A stretch of DNA of 64,000 nt from Brucella cytisi (GCA_012103075.1 JAAVLQ010000001.1:1364001-1428000); one strand, 5' to 3'. Shown: positions 1-9,776, counted from the stretch's first letter. Numbers and translations are program-made. The notes: generated from the letters alone by a model not told the origin.

Positions 1-760
1 ATTCAGTTGCCCCCACCGATACGCGGCGCATCCGGTGAAAACCAAATGCTATCAGCCCACCGAGAACCCCCGTGATCAGCAGGTCATATCCGGGAGCCAG
101 ATGATGAAATATGGGGAACAGAACGATCCCGGAAATCATTGCGACCTGCCCTGCCCTTTCTCTGGCTGAACGCCAGAGCGACGTCAGAAAATACATCGGC
201 GTCAGCATGAAAAGTGCCGCGAAAACAATTGGCGGAAAAGACGTCGATAACGAATAGACGATAGCAACGACAATTGCATTGGTTCCCACCAGAACCATAC
301 CGATCCCCGCAAAATAGCTCGTCCGCATATCACGCGGGATCTTGCGCAGCTCCTCCATGGCCATGACCCGGGCGGTGACGGCAACGAAATGACACAGAGC
401 AGCGAGCGTCAGTTTTCGCGTTTTCGGTCCCTGCAACTCGGGAAGCAGCGCGACCACCATTGGCATCAAACGCACGGACGAAAGTCCCACTGCGAGAGCC
501 GCGGCAGGCAAAGCCACACCTGCACTGATCGCTCCGATCAGAACGACCTTTGCCGGAAGCGCCCAGATGGTCAGAGTCATAAAGACGGCTTGAACAACGG
601 TGATGCCGCTTTCAATTGCCAGTCCCGCAAAACCGATAAACGAACTCATCAACAATAGAGCTGGAATACTGCCAATGCGTGTGCAGCCGCGCAAGAACCA
701 TCGCAGGTGACGATGGTCTTCTGAATTTTGCTCAGGATAATCGGAATGAATCGGTGGCAT
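1..760 (-). CDS. AzlC-family branched-chain amino acid export permease, 3' end beyond window
   Basis: Reading the minus strand from an ATG at 758-760 gives an uninterrupted frame of about 253 codons to the window edge, so the stop lies outside. After a hydrophilic start (MPPIHSDYPEQN...) the protein is almost entirely hydrophobic: a segment near GSIPALLLMSSFIGFAGL, a conserved-looking IWALPAKVVLIGAISAG stretch and three or four further membrane spans. The pattern and length fit AzlC, the large subunit of AzlCD-type inner-membrane exporters; a small azlD partner would be expected just left of position 1. This is one of the minority of genes here with no frameshift. The family call rests on the look of the sequence only. 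Confidence 0.8.
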   Translation of the reverse strand, partial: MPPIHSDYPEQNSEDHRHLRWFLRGCTRIGSIPALLLMSSFIGFAGLAIESGITVVQAVFMTLTIWALPAKVVLIGAISAGVALPAAALAVGLSSVRLMPMVVALLPELQGPKTRKLTLAALCHFVAVTARVMAMEELRKIPRDMRTSYFAGIGMVLVGTNAIVVAIVYSLSTSFPPIVFAALFMLTPMYFLTSLWRSARERAGQVAMISGIVLFPIFHHLAPGYDLLITGVLGGLIAFGFHRMRRVSVGATE

Positions 761-861
761 GGAGTCACGTTAGAGCAAGGTCCGAGCAAGTTGCACCCGG
801 TTTTACCACTCAGATCGGAAAACCTCAGTTTTCCTTCACACCAGCCTCATGCTCACAACAA

Positions 862-888
862 AACGGCCCTCAGAGAGGGCCGTTTCGC
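862..888 (-). terminator. Intrinsic terminator after clpA
   Basis: Inverted repeat ACGGCCCT / AGGGCCGT with a 4-5 base loop, followed in the minus direction by TTTTGTTG. It starts a few bases beyond the clpA stop codon. Confidence 0.75.
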
Positions 889-895
889 TTGCTTG

Positions 896-3373
896 TTACT
901 TCTTACGTGGCACTTTCGGCACCGAAGATTTGGCCGCCGAGGACTTCGGGGAAGATTTCGGCGCCGGTTCGGCCTTGCCCGCCAGCACCTTCTCCTTCTC
1001 TGCCTTCTTCGGCGCAGCCTTCTTGCGTTGCAGCTGCTTCTTCTCAGCCGGAATATCCTTCTTCGGACTTACCGGCTTATCAGCCACGCTTTCCAGCGAA
1101 AGATCGGTCTTGCCGTCCGGTTTCGTCACGACGTCCACACGGACTGTGCCACCATGCTTGAGTTTTCCGAAGAGCACCTCATCAGCCAATGGCTTCTTGA
1201 TGTGTTCTGGATAACCCGGGCAAGCGGACGTGCGCCCATGCGCTCGTCGTAACCCTTGTCAGCAAGCCGGGGCGATTGCGCCTTCGGTCAGTTCAAAGGT
1301 CACGCCGCGCTCAGCAAGCTGTGCTTCAAGCTGAAGCACAAACTTCTGCACAACCTGATGAATGACCGGAACCGGCAACGGACCGAACGGAATGATCGCA
1401 TCCAGTCGGTTACGGAACTCAGGCGTGAACAAGCGGTTGATCGCTTCCATGTCATCGCCTTCGCGACGCGTGGAACCGAAGCCGATTGCTGCCTTCGCCA
1501 TATCCGATGCACCGGCATTGGTGGTCATGATCAGGATCACATTGCGGAAGTCGATCTTCTTGCCGTTGTGATCGGTCAGCGAGCCATGATCCATTACCTG
1601 CAACAAGATGTTGAACAGATCGGGGTGTGCCTTCTCGATCTCATCAAGCAGCAGCACGCAATGCGGATGCTGATCGACGCCATCGGTCAGGAGTCCGCCC
1701 TGATCGAAGCCAACATAGCCGGGAGGCGCACCGATGAGCCGCGATACGGTGTGACGTTCCATATATTCCGACATATCGAAACGCAGGAGTTCCACGCCCA
1801 ACGAACTTGCCAGCTGTTTGGCGACTTCCGTCTTGCCGACGCCGGTCGGGCCGGAGAACAGGTAAGAGCCGATTGGCTTGTCCGGTTCGCGCAATCCCGC
1901 ACGGGGGCGAGCTTGATCGACGCTGACAGCGCTTCGATGGCCAGATCCTGACCGTAAACGACACGCTTCAGTTCAGCATCCAGATGCGAGAGAACCTGTT
2001 CATCATCCTTCGATACCGACTTCGGCGGAATACGGGCCATCGTTGCGATTGTCGCTTCGATTTCCTTCACGCCGATGGTCTTCTTGCGCTTGTTCTCAGG
2101 CAATAGCATCTGGCTGGCACCTGTTTCGTCAATCACATCAATTGCCTTGTCTGGCAATTTGCGATCCGAAATATAACGCGCAGAAAGTTCCACTGCCGTC
2201 TTGATGGCATCGACCGTGTACTTGACCTTATGGAAATCCTCGAAATAGGGCTTCAGCCCCTTCATGATTTCAATCGCATCCGGGATCGAAGGCTCATTGA
2301 CATCTATCTTCTGGAAGCGACGCACCAAGGCACGGTCTTTCTCGAAGAACTGACGATATTCCTTATAGGTCGTCGATCCGATGCAGCGGATAGCACCCGA
2401 TGAAAGCGCCGGTTTCAACAGGTTCGATGCATCCATCGCGCCGCCCGAAGTGGCGCCAGCCCCGATGACTGTATGAATCTCGTCGATGAACAGAACCGCA
2501 CCCGGATACTCTTCGAGCTCCTTGACGACCTGCTTCAGACGCTCTTCGAAGTCACCGCGATAGCGGGTGCCAGCCAGAAGTGTGCCCATGTCGAGCGAGA
2601 ATATCGTCGCATCGGCAAGCGCTTCAGGCACCTGTCCTTCAACGATCCGCTTGGCAAGACCTTCGGCAATCGCAGTCTTGCCGACGCCGGGATCACCCAC
2701 ATAAAGCGGGTTGTTCTTCGAACGACGGCAGAGTACCTGAATGGTGCGGCTGATTTCGCTGTCACGACCGATCAGCGGATCGATACGCCCGGCCTTGGCT
2801 TTCTCATTCAGATTGACGCAATAGGCAGACAGGGCGTCCTGCTTCTTCTTGGCGCTTTCTTCCTGTTCTGTGCTGGTGCGTTCTTCACTTGCGCTCTCTG
2901 CGCCGCGCGGCGGGCGAGTTTCGCTGTTCTGCGGGCGCTTGGAGATGCCATGCGAAATATAGTTCACGGCATCATAACGTGTCATCTGCTGCTCCCGGAG
3001 GAAATAGGCAGCATGACTTTCCCGTTCCGCAAAAATGGCAACCAGCACGTTGGCACCGGTTACTTCCTCACGGTTCGAGGATTGCACATGAATGACCGCG
3101 CGCTGAATGACGCGCTGGAAAGCGGCAGTTGGTTTGGAATCCTCGTCATAACCCGTGACGAGATTATCAAGTTCGCGATCAATATAGTCGGTAACGATAC
3201 GTTTGAGATGCTCAAGGTCGACGCTGCAGGCACGCATCACTGCGCCCGCATCCTGATCGTCGATCAAGGCAAGCAAAAGATGTTCGAGCGTCGCATATTC
3301 GTGATGCCGCTCGTTTGCAATTGTGAGGGCTTGATGCAGGGGCCCTTTCAAGGCTTGGGGAGAACGATGGCAT
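896..3373 (-). CDS. clpA: ATP-dependent Clp protease ATP-binding subunit ClpA (frameshifted by indels)
   Basis: ClpA is the AAA+ unfoldase that feeds substrates to ClpP in the cytosol. The span of about 826 codons matches the family. The N domain ([19 protein letters not shown]), the first ATPase module with Walker A GDPGVGKT and Walker [10 protein letters not shown], and the second module with [17 protein letters not shown] and [12 protein letters not shown] are all visible. The start is ATG at 3371-3373 (MPSFSPSLE), preceded by GAGGT and only 6 bases after the clpS stop. Four indels break the frame: an extra C in the G-run at 3339-3342, a change in the G-run at 1903-1907, an extra base at 1269-1272 and a missing base near 1208. 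Beyond the last, a lysine/alanine-rich tail reaches the TAA at 896. The calls at each break follow ClpA homology. Confidence 0.93.
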
Positions 3374-3379
3374 ATGACC

Positions 3380-3730
3380 TCACTTTTTCTCCATCACGCA
3401 TTGCAGCGGATGCTGGTTTTGGCGGGCGAAATCCATGACTGGCTAACTTTGGTTTCGGCGACTTCGTATGTAAATACGCCGCACTCGCCGACCCCGTGAT
3501 TGTGAACATGCAGCATGATGCGCGTGGCATCATCCACGGTTCTTCTGGAAAAACCGCTGCAGGACATGAACGACGAACTCCATGGGTGTGTAGTCGTCAT
3601 TGAGGAGCAGGACACGATAGAGGCTGGGCTTCTTGGTTTTCGGCTGTGTACGCGTAACTACAACGGTGCCGTTTTCCGGACCATTTCCGCCGTCAGTCTT
3701 GCTTTGCATGACTATATCGAGATGCCTCAT
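3380..3730 (-). CDS. clpS: ATP-dependent Clp protease adaptor ClpS (frameshifted by indels)
   Basis: ClpS binds the N domain of ClpA and delivers N-degron substrates. The signature [20 protein letters not shown] is intact, followed in another frame by [19 protein letters not shown] and [10 protein letters not shown], so the adaptor fold is complete. An extra G at about 3535 and a missing G at about 3440 break the frame; restoring them ends the protein at the TGA at 3380-3382 (…CVMEKK). The start at 3730 ([11 protein letters not shown]) has an upstream AGG; 3709 (MQSKTDGG) is an equally possible start. The gene is directly upstream of clpA and surely cotranscribed with it. Confidence 0.9.
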
Positions 3731-4089
3731 GAAACCTATTACCCGGATGCCCATCTGCCTGACCCAACTTGCCCTATTATGTAGGTCGTCATGTGGTGAT
3801 TTTAAGCCCTTCATTGGCACTTGCAACCGGGACTTATTGCAATAACGAGGCTTGACACAGTTATATGATGTCGTCCGAACGATAGGTCATGACAAAACAG
3901 CTCTATGTAAAATAGCCGGAGCACTTCGCTGCCAAATAATATAGGTACTAATAATTGGACCTAATAAACTCGACCCTATAAAAAGCGGAACACAAATTGC
4001 GGTTTCACGAATACGAAAAAAGTACTAAATTTCTCACATAATCAAAACATTAATGAATGCATTAGGGCTACTAACAGAACATACTTTTT

Positions 4090-4178
4090 AAAACCCGCTC
4101 ATTTCTAGAGGCTGCCTCTCCCCTTCCACCCAAACAAGGCAGCAGCAAAACTAAACTCGCGCAAGCGGGTTTTTTTTG
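4090..4178 (+). ncRNA. Candidate small regulatory RNA with CU-rich loop and own terminator
   Basis: A stem GCTGCC (4111-4116) / GGCAGC (4138-4143) encloses a single-stranded C/U-rich loop (TCTCCCCTTCCACCC) that could pair with Shine-Dalgarno sequences. An A-rich linker and a textbook terminator at 4155-4178 follow. No plus-strand gene lies upstream, so the terminator implies a short independent transcript of roughly 85 nt. The layout of a CU-rich loop ahead of an intrinsic terminator is typical of trans-acting alphaproteobacterial small RNAs. I cannot assign it to a named family, and the 5' end and promoter are guesses. Confidence 0.55.
4155..4178 (+). terminator. Intrinsic terminator of the candidate small RNA
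   Basis: ACTCGC / GCGGGT stem closed by a GCAA tetraloop and followed by eight T residues. It works only in the plus direction. Confidence 0.85.
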
Positions 4179-4434
4179 TGTTGTGACACCACTGCCTTCC
4201 CCTGATACGAACACCGCATTTCATTGACACATCTGCGTGAACGTTCGCAACGCATCGGGTCTGAACGGACTGTCAACGTTACAGCTTCCTCAAAATTTTT
4301 CCGAAATTTATGAACAACACGGTTACCATAAACGGATTGGTAACGCTGATGGCAGTAGGATCACCGAATTAGACGCGCTGTGTGCTTTTTTTGTGTCGCA
4401 GTTCAAAAATCCGGGATACAGGTAGGTCATCATC

Positions 4435-5844
4435 GTGCGTACCGCATTTAGTAAAGTCGCATATGCCTTGAAAAGAGCGGCGCAAGCCACCCTTCTTCTT
4501 GCAGTTGTAACGGGGTGTTCGACAGCTTCGACAACGATACCGGCGATAGCGGCTAGCGATAGATATGCAGCGATCGTGATCGATGCGAACACGGGCAAAA
4601 CGCTGTTTGCCTCGAATGCGGATGCGCAGCGCTATCCAGCTTCCCTCACCAAAATGATGACTCTGTATATGCTTTTCGAGGCAATGCAGGCAGGGCGTAT
4701 GAACAAGGACACGCGTATCCCGGTGTCCGTTTATGCCGCCGCACGTCCGCCCACAAAAATCGGCTTCCGTTCGGGGCAAAGCATTCGTGCTGAAGATGCA
4801 GCGCTGGCCATGATCACAAAGTCGGCCAATGACGTGGCAACTGCCGTCGGCGAGTATATCGGCGGCTCCGAAGAGCGCTTTGCGCAGATGATGACAGCAA
4901 AGGCTCGCCGTCTTGGCATGCGTAACACGACGTTCCGTAACGCATCGGGCCTGCCGAACATGGCGCAGCATACGACTGCACGCGACATGGCGATCCTCAG
5001 CATCGCGCTTCGCCAGCATTTCCCGAACGAATTCTCCTATTTCTCCCGCCGCAGCTTCGTTTTCCGCGGACAGACCATCAACGGTCACAACCGTTTGCTC
5101 GGTCGCGTTGAGGGCGTGGACGGCATCAAGACCGGCTACACCAATGCATCCGGTTACAATCTGGCCTCTTCAGTCAGTCTGGATGGCCGCAGGCTCGTAG
5201 CGGTGGTCATGGGCGGCAATACCGGTGCCAGCCGCGACGCCCATATGACTCAGCTCATCCGCAAATATCTTCCTATGGCAACGCGTAGCCGTAACGCTGC
5301 ACCGCTCGTCGCCATGCGCAACGATGCACCGCAGGTCGTTGCTTCGATCGATCTTCCCAAGGCCAAGAATGCCCCTGTTCCGGTAACCCGTCAGGTTGCA
5401 GCCGTGGATGACATCATCAACAACGAAAGCGGTGAAGGCGATAGCGACCAGCCTCAGGTTCTGGCACTTGCAGCACCGACCGCGCGTCCTGCTGCGCTGG
5501 CCGCGCAGGCTGCGATTCGCCCCACACCGAAGGCCGCCGTCCCGTCTGCACAGGCTCAGGAAGTCGATCCGGTCACAACCGCCTCAGCTGCTGCTGCCGG
5601 TGGCTGGGCAATCCAGATCGGCTCCCTCCCGAGCGAAGGTCAGGCGCGGGACATGCTTGCCAAGGCTTCTGCCACAGCAGGTGGCACACTGCGTGCGGCG
5701 TCGCCCTATACCGAGACCTTCAACAAGGGTAGCGCAACTTTCTACCGCGCGCGCTTTGTTGGCTTCTCCTCCAAGCAGGCTGCTTGGGATGCCTGCGCCT
5801 CGCTGAAGAAGAAAAACTTCGGCTGCTATGCAGTCGCGAACTAA
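4435..5844 (+). CDS. D-alanyl-D-alanine carboxypeptidase with C-terminal SPOR domain
   Basis: A 469-residue penicillin-binding protein that trims the terminal D-alanine of peptidoglycan stem peptides in the periplasm. The serine-protease-like triad motifs are complete: SLTK at residues 70-73, SAN at 130-132 and KTG at 232-234. Residues 391-469 (GGWAIQIGSLPSEGQARDML…) form a SPOR domain, which binds denuded glycan at the division site. The N-terminus is a signal sequence whose cleavage region VVTGC resembles a lipobox, so a lipoprotein is possible. The start is GTG at 4435 after AGGTAGG. A linker rich in Ala and Pro (about 330-390) separates catalytic and SPOR domains. The frame is intact. DacC/DacF-type naming is uncertain. 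Confidence 0.92.
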   Translation: MRTAFSKVAYALKRAAQATLLLAVVTGCSTASTTIPAIAASDRYAAIVIDANTGKTLFASNADAQRYPASLTKMMTLYMLFEAMQAGRMNKDTRIPVSVYAAARPPTKIGFRSGQSIRAEDAALAMITKSANDVATAVGEYIGGSEERFAQMMTAKARRLGMRNTTFRNASGLPNMAQHTTARDMAILSIALRQHFPNEFSYFSRRSFVFRGQTINGHNRLLGRVEGVDGIKTGYTNASGYNLASSVSLDGRRLVAVVMGGNTGASRDAHMTQLIRKYLPMATRSRNAAPLVAMRNDAPQVVASIDLPKAKNAPVPVTRQVAAVDDIINNESGEGDSDQPQVLALAAPTARPAALAAQAAIRPTPKAAVPSAQAQEVDPVTTASAAAAGGWAIQIGSLPSEGQARDMLAKASATAGGTLRAASPYTETFNKGSATFYRARFVGFSSKQAAWDACASLKKKNFGCYAVAN

Positions 5845-5851
5845 TCGATTG

Positions 5852-5870
5852 CGAGGGGTTCTGCCCCTCG
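5852..5870 (+). terminator. Hairpin after the carboxypeptidase gene
   Basis: Perfect CGAGGGG / CCCCTCG stem with a 5-base loop starting 7 bases after the TAA. It lacks a T-run, so termination may be weak or Rho-assisted. Confidence 0.5.
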
Positions 5871-5915
5871 TTGCCAGCTTCAAACCCGAATTTGTAGTGC
5901 GTAGAGGGTTTCGAG

Positions 5916-6212
5916 ATGTCAAATATGAGAGAAACTTTCGGCCAGCCGCCGTTCAAGACTGCCGACTGGACACAGGATGAAGGCAAGACTTCAGCCTTCG
6001 GTGCATTGTTCTCGGTGCAAGGCCTCAAGCAGGCTGCCCTGCGAATTGCCGATGTAAGGCGAGGCACCGGCTTTCAGACCAAAGATCTGGTCGGGCTGCT
6101 CATCTGCCATGCAGCCCGCAACAAGCGACTAGTTCAGCCACGGGCGTCCATGCGGATGACCCTGCCGGTGAATTTCGACCGAGTTTCTGTGCGCCTGACG
6201 ATAGAAAACTGA
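5916..6212 (+). CDS. Hypothetical protein, 98 residues
   Basis: I do not recognise this protein. It starts MSNMRETFGQPPFKTADW, is soluble and mildly basic in its second half (DVRRGTGFQTKDLVGLL, RKNR-like clusters), and has no signal peptide or membrane segment. GAGGG lies 8 bases before the ATG, and a strong terminator follows 20 bases after the stop, which supports a real transcription unit. A shadow frame on the minus strand is shorter and lacks these signals. A frameshift near its end cannot be excluded given the error rate in this sequence. Confidence 0.5.
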   Translation: MSNMRETFGQPPFKTADWTQDEGKTSAFGALFSVQGLKQAALRIADVRRGTGFQTKDLVGLLICHAARNKRLVQPRASMRMTLPVNFDRVSVRLTIEN

Positions 6213-6231
6213 ATGAACACCAGATGAAATG

Positions 6232-6265
6232 AAAAAGGGCCTGCCGGTTACCCGGCAGGCCCTTT
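6232..6265. terminator. Bidirectional terminator between convergent genes
   Basis: AAAAGGGCCTGCCGG / CCGGCAGGCCCTTTT with a short TTAC loop. A-run on one side and T-run on the other serve the plus-strand hypothetical gene and the minus-strand DUF1489 gene. Confidence 0.85.
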
Positions 6266-6277
6266 TACATGAGTGTG

Positions 6278-6724
6278 TCAATCTTCAAAGCAATCCCAGA
6301 GCCGCCAGCTCCCTCGGCGCAATTCTGCAGGCAAGGCAGCCCTGCCCGCTTTACCCGCGGCTTCATCACGCGGGACTTCATTTTCAGCCAGATAGCGCCA
6401 ACCCTGAAAAGCACGGCGTGGCTGCCACTCGGTCGGAATGACCTTGGGTTCGAGAACAAGGTGACAGCGATTGATACCCTGCTCATCCGTAAATGGACGA
6501 ACATCCAGCAGGCGCTGACGGCATTGGACGTTGCCCTTGATAACCCAGTAGAGCGAGCCACCTTCCAGCAGCTCATCGATCCGTTTCGGAACCATTCTCG
6601 TTGTGTGAAACTGTTCCGGCACCAAACCGGCCGCACGCTGTTCAGCGAGACGGAAATCGATCCAAGCCGCGAGATCTTCGATACTGTCGCAGCCGACACA
6701 AAGTTTGACGAGATTGAGAGCCAT
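6278..6724 (-). CDS. DUF1489 family protein
   Basis: A 148-residue cytosolic protein beginning MALNLVKLCVGCDSIEDL, which is the recognisable head of the alphaproteobacterial DUF1489 family. It continues through FHTTRMVPKRIDELLEGGSLYWV and ends …GSWRLWDCFED. Length is right for the family, which has no known biochemical role. It lies 69 bases downstream of sdaA on the same strand and may be cotranscribed with it. The frame is intact. Confidence 0.85.
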   Translation of the reverse strand: MALNLVKLCVGCDSIEDLAAWIDFRLAEQRAAGLVPEQFHTTRMVPKRIDELLEGGSLYWVIKGNVQCRQRLLDVRPFTDEQGINRCHLVLEPKVIPTEWQPRRAFQGWRYLAENEVPRDEAAGKAGRAALPAELRRGSWRLWDCFED

Positions 6725-6793
6725 AGGGGTGATTTAGCCAAGACGAATGCGCGCTTCAAGCCTGAAGCATCGCATTCCGCCCAGAATTGCGAA

Positions 6794-8195
6794 TCAACAG
6801 GCGACCACGTTGACGGCGAGACCACCCTGACTGGTTTCCTTGTAACGCTCGCTCATATCGTGACCGGTCTGGCGCATTGTCTCGATACAAGCGTCGAGAG
6901 GTACAAAATGCTTGCCGTCGCCCTTGACAGCAAGTGACGCTGCGGTCACCGCCTTCACCGCACCAAGCGCGTTACGTTCAATGCACGGCACCTGCACAAG
7001 TCCGGCAACCGGGTCGCAGGTCATGCCAAGATGGTGTTCGAGCGCAATTTCAGCAGCATTTTCAATTTGCTCAGGCGATCCGCCAAGCACAGCGGCAAGA
7101 CCCGCTGCCGCCATTGCCGATGCTGATCCTACTTCGCCCTGACAACCAACTTCCGCGCCAGAAATCGATGCGTTGTGCTTGATGACACCACCAATTGCGG
7201 CAGACGTCAGGAGAAAATCGCGAATGCCTTTCTCATCGGCATCATCATGAAAATGCAGATAATAGCGCAGAACCGCCGGTACAACGCCTGCAGCACCATT
7301 TGTCGGTGCGGTGACTACCCGGCCGCCGGACGCGTTTTCTTCATTGACCGCCATCGCGTAAACCGAAAGCCAGTCATTTGCCAGAAGCGGGTTACTGCGA
7401 TTATTGCGCCAGTCATCCTGAAGCTTATCATGAAGCTGTCGCGCACGACGACGGACATTCAGGCCGCCCGGCATGACACCGTCCCGGCTCAGTCCACGCT
7501 CGATACAGCCACGCATGGCCCCCAAATACGATCGAGACCATTATCCAGATCACCGCGTGCCATATGCTTTTCTTCATTGGCCCGCTTCATTTCGGCGATC
7601 GACAGCCCGCTGTCGTGGGCCATCTCAAGCATCTCAGCAGCACTACGGAACGGAAACGGCACATCAGCCTTGTCGTCCTGCTTTGCACCGCTGCGCTGAA
7701 CGCGGCTCAGCTCTTCTTCGGTCACCACAAAGCCGCCACCGATGGAAAAGTATGCCCGACGCAAGAGAAGATTGTCATCGGCATCGAATGCAGAGAAAGC
7801 CATGCCGTTGGCGTGCCCCGGCAAAGGAGTCTTCCGATCCAGTACGAGATCGACCTTCGGATCGAAATGATAGGCCGGATGTCCTTCGGGTTTCACTTTC
7901 TTCTCGGTAAAACCTTCTCTACTTCAACGTCCATAATGTCGGGATCAATCGTATCCGGCAGATGACCGCAGAGCCCCAGAATGACGGCTCGATCCGTCGC
8001 ATGCCCGACGCCGGTATATGCAAGAGAGCCGTGCAGGCTCGCTTTCAACCGGTGGATTTTCGAATGCGCAGGCCGTGGCCAGTTTCCGCCTATAATTTCA
8101 TTGAGAAACATGCGCGCAGCCGTCATCGGGCCCATCGTATGCGAACTGGAAGGCCCAATGCCAATCTTGTAAAGATCGAAAACCGACAGAAACAT
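6794..8195 (-). CDS. sdaA: L-serine ammonia-lyase, iron-sulfur dependent (frameshifted by indels)
   Basis: Converts L-serine to pyruvate and ammonia using a 4Fe-4S cluster. The N-terminal beta domain starts [24 protein letters not shown], the classic SSHTMGP motif. The catalytic alpha domain shows [20 protein letters not shown], and the cluster cysteines appear in [15 protein letters not shown] and near the C-terminal VVAC. Two indels split it: a missing T in the T-run near 7915 (…VEKV / [10 protein letters not shown]) and a missing base near 7520 (…DRIWG / AMRGCIERG). The single-chain length of about 467 residues is normal for proteobacteria. Confidence 0.93.
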
Positions 8196-8510
8196 TCCAC
8201 ACCTTCTGCAGCCGTCATAAGGCTGATTGATTCCTGATCGCAGCGTCGCCCGCCATTTGCCTGATCGTCCATTCTAGACAAAAATCGGCAAAAGTCGCTA
8301 ACGCAGAAACCGCGTATCTCTATCAGATAGTGTAGGAAAGGATCAACGCAAACGGAATGCTGAAATGCGGCATCAAATTTCCGGAATACGTAACGCCGCC
8401 TGACTTCTAGAGCATTTCCTGTTTTGTTTGATTCATTGGAAATGCTCTATCCGTTTGTTTTCACGCATGTCTTTATCCCAAAACCGGTTCCCACTTTCGG
8501 GAGACATGCT
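8196..8510. other. Intergenic region upstream of sdaA
   Basis: About 210 bases of unassigned DNA that should contain the sdaA promoter, followed by the palindromic repeat described at 8407-8514. I see no further gene. Confidence 0.6.
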
Positions 8511-8514
8511 CTAG
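8407..8514. repeat. Palindromic intergenic repeat, type A
   Basis: Begins CTAGAGCATTTCC, which is repeated inverted as GGAAATGCTCT at 8438-8448, and ends GACATGCTCTAG. The inner part read on the minus strand (CCCGAAAGTGGGAACCGG, TTTTGGGATAAAGACATGCG) matches a second copy at 15364-15429. From memory such elements are abundant in Brucella and Ochrobactrum intergenic DNA; whether it equals the named Bru-RS elements is not checked. The CTAG end overlaps the stop codon of the microprotein at 8511. Confidence 0.75.
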
Positions 8515-8609
8515 ACGGAGAACAGATAGGCCATGAGGATGACAGCAGCGAGACCAACGACTGCCCAGAGCGTAACGCCCCAGCAGGATTTTTGAACGGT
8601 TTCGTCCAT
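8511..8609 (-). CDS. Putative 32-residue single-pass membrane microprotein
   Basis: ATG at 8607-8609 opens a 32-codon frame: MDETVQKSCWGVTLWAVV followed by GLAAVILMAYLFSV and TAG. Residues 11-31 form one clear transmembrane helix after a short polar head with a cysteine. The composition is that of a real small membrane protein. No strong ribosome-binding site is visible, and the stop codon lies inside the CTAG end of the adjacent repeat. Function unknown. Confidence 0.5.
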   Translation of the reverse strand: MDETVQKSCWGVTLWAVVGLAAVILMAYLFSV

Positions 8610-8835
8610 GGAGATTTTGGCAACCTTGTTGTGCAACTCTTTTACACAGCGTCCTTCACAACGCTGTTACCAATCATATAGCTTCGTGAACAACGGAACG
8701 CAACGGCGAAAAGCGACTGAATTGTGGCGATGAATTTTCAGGATTGAACATACGCTTCATGAAAGCTTTCTTTATCAATCAGTTACCAATAGATAACCTT
8801 AACAAAAGCTTTAAAGTGACGGCAGAAATGCGGCA

Positions 8836-9674
8836 TCAGGGTTGAGGTAGAAGCATATCTGTCTTGCCCGCCAACCAGTAAGTGGCAAGTCCTACCCACT
8901 CACGCATGGCCACGCTGAACCACGAAAGCGCTTCATTCGGGGATTCGAGATAAAGGGCAAAACGCTCGCTGGCGCGCGTCTTGTAGTCTACCGGCGGGGC
9001 GACAACATCGAAATCCGCCTTGCGAAAGCAGCCAACGGATCGCGGCATATGATATGCGGAAGTCACCAGAAGCCACGTTTCGCCGGGCTTGGGCTGGGCC
9101 AGTTCTTTCGAGAAAATTGCATTTTCAACCGTGTTCCGAGACTTGTTTTCATAGATGTAACGTTCGCCGGAAAAGCCGAGATCTACCAGCATCTGCCGCG
9201 TGCTATCTGCCTCTTTGACGGATTCTTCGAAAAGGCTCCATCACCTCCGGAAACAATAACCCGGCGTCTGGATATAATCTCGCCAGCCGCATCGCTTCGA
9301 AAATGCGGTCGGCCGCGCTATTCAACTCGAAACCTTTGCGCCCGGCATTGATGTCGCCATTCATATAGCCGCCAAGAACAACGATCCCATCCACATGTCG
9401 TGGCATTGCATCCGGCTTCGCGAAACGATCCTCCAGCGGGGCAAGCAGAACAGAACCCAGTGTCGTGAAAGCCGCAAAAAAACAGAATGGCGATAGACAA
9501 CCCCAGCACACTCATACTGAGCCGTCGGGAACCTCGCCATATGGCCAGAAAAGCAATCAGGACAAGAACGAGAATTATCGTAACAGGTTGGAAAAACAGC
9601 CAGAAAATCTTCGACAGACTAAAAACAATCAAGCTCTCCAATATCCAGCCCTCTGTCCGTGCCCATGCCAGCAC
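8836..9674 (-). CDS. YdcF/ElyC-like DUF218 membrane protein (frameshifted by indels)
   Basis: Two N-terminal membrane helices (FQPVTIILVLVLIAFLAIW and the segment after SMSVLGLSIAILFF) are followed by a periplasmic DUF218 domain with DGIVVLGGYMNGD, VSGGDGAFSKNPSK, ENKSRNTVENAIFSKEL and TSAYHMPRSVGCF. Members such as E. coli ElyC and SanA affect envelope integrity and peptidoglycan precursor use, so a cell-envelope role is inferred. The start is a GTG at 9674, which is uncertain. Breaks: an extra T at 9475-9482 and two further indels near 9262 and 9232, each crossing to the next conserved segment. Confidence 0.82.
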
Positions 9675-9776
9675 GAATCCGTGTGCGACCGCATACTATA
9701 GTGTTGCAAAAGCCTGTGTTAGAGATTTGCCGGGAATCGAAAAACGCCGGATAGCGCTATCCAGCCGGAAGGAACC

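Larger units (their letters stand above)
3731..4434. other. 704-bp AT-rich intergenic region between clpS and the carboxypeptidase gene
   Basis: No protein gene is supported. It must hold the divergent promoters for clpS-clpA (minus) and the carboxypeptidase (plus). The stretch 3850-4090 is markedly AT-rich compared with the coding DNA. The plus strand carries an orphan stem-loop and terminator at about 4090-4178, described separately. Confidence 0.7.

Noticed and set aside
4237..4425. A 62-codon plus-strand frame upstream of the carboxypeptidase
   Set aside because: No Shine-Dalgarno sequence and low-complexity, AT-rich coding; more likely leader DNA.
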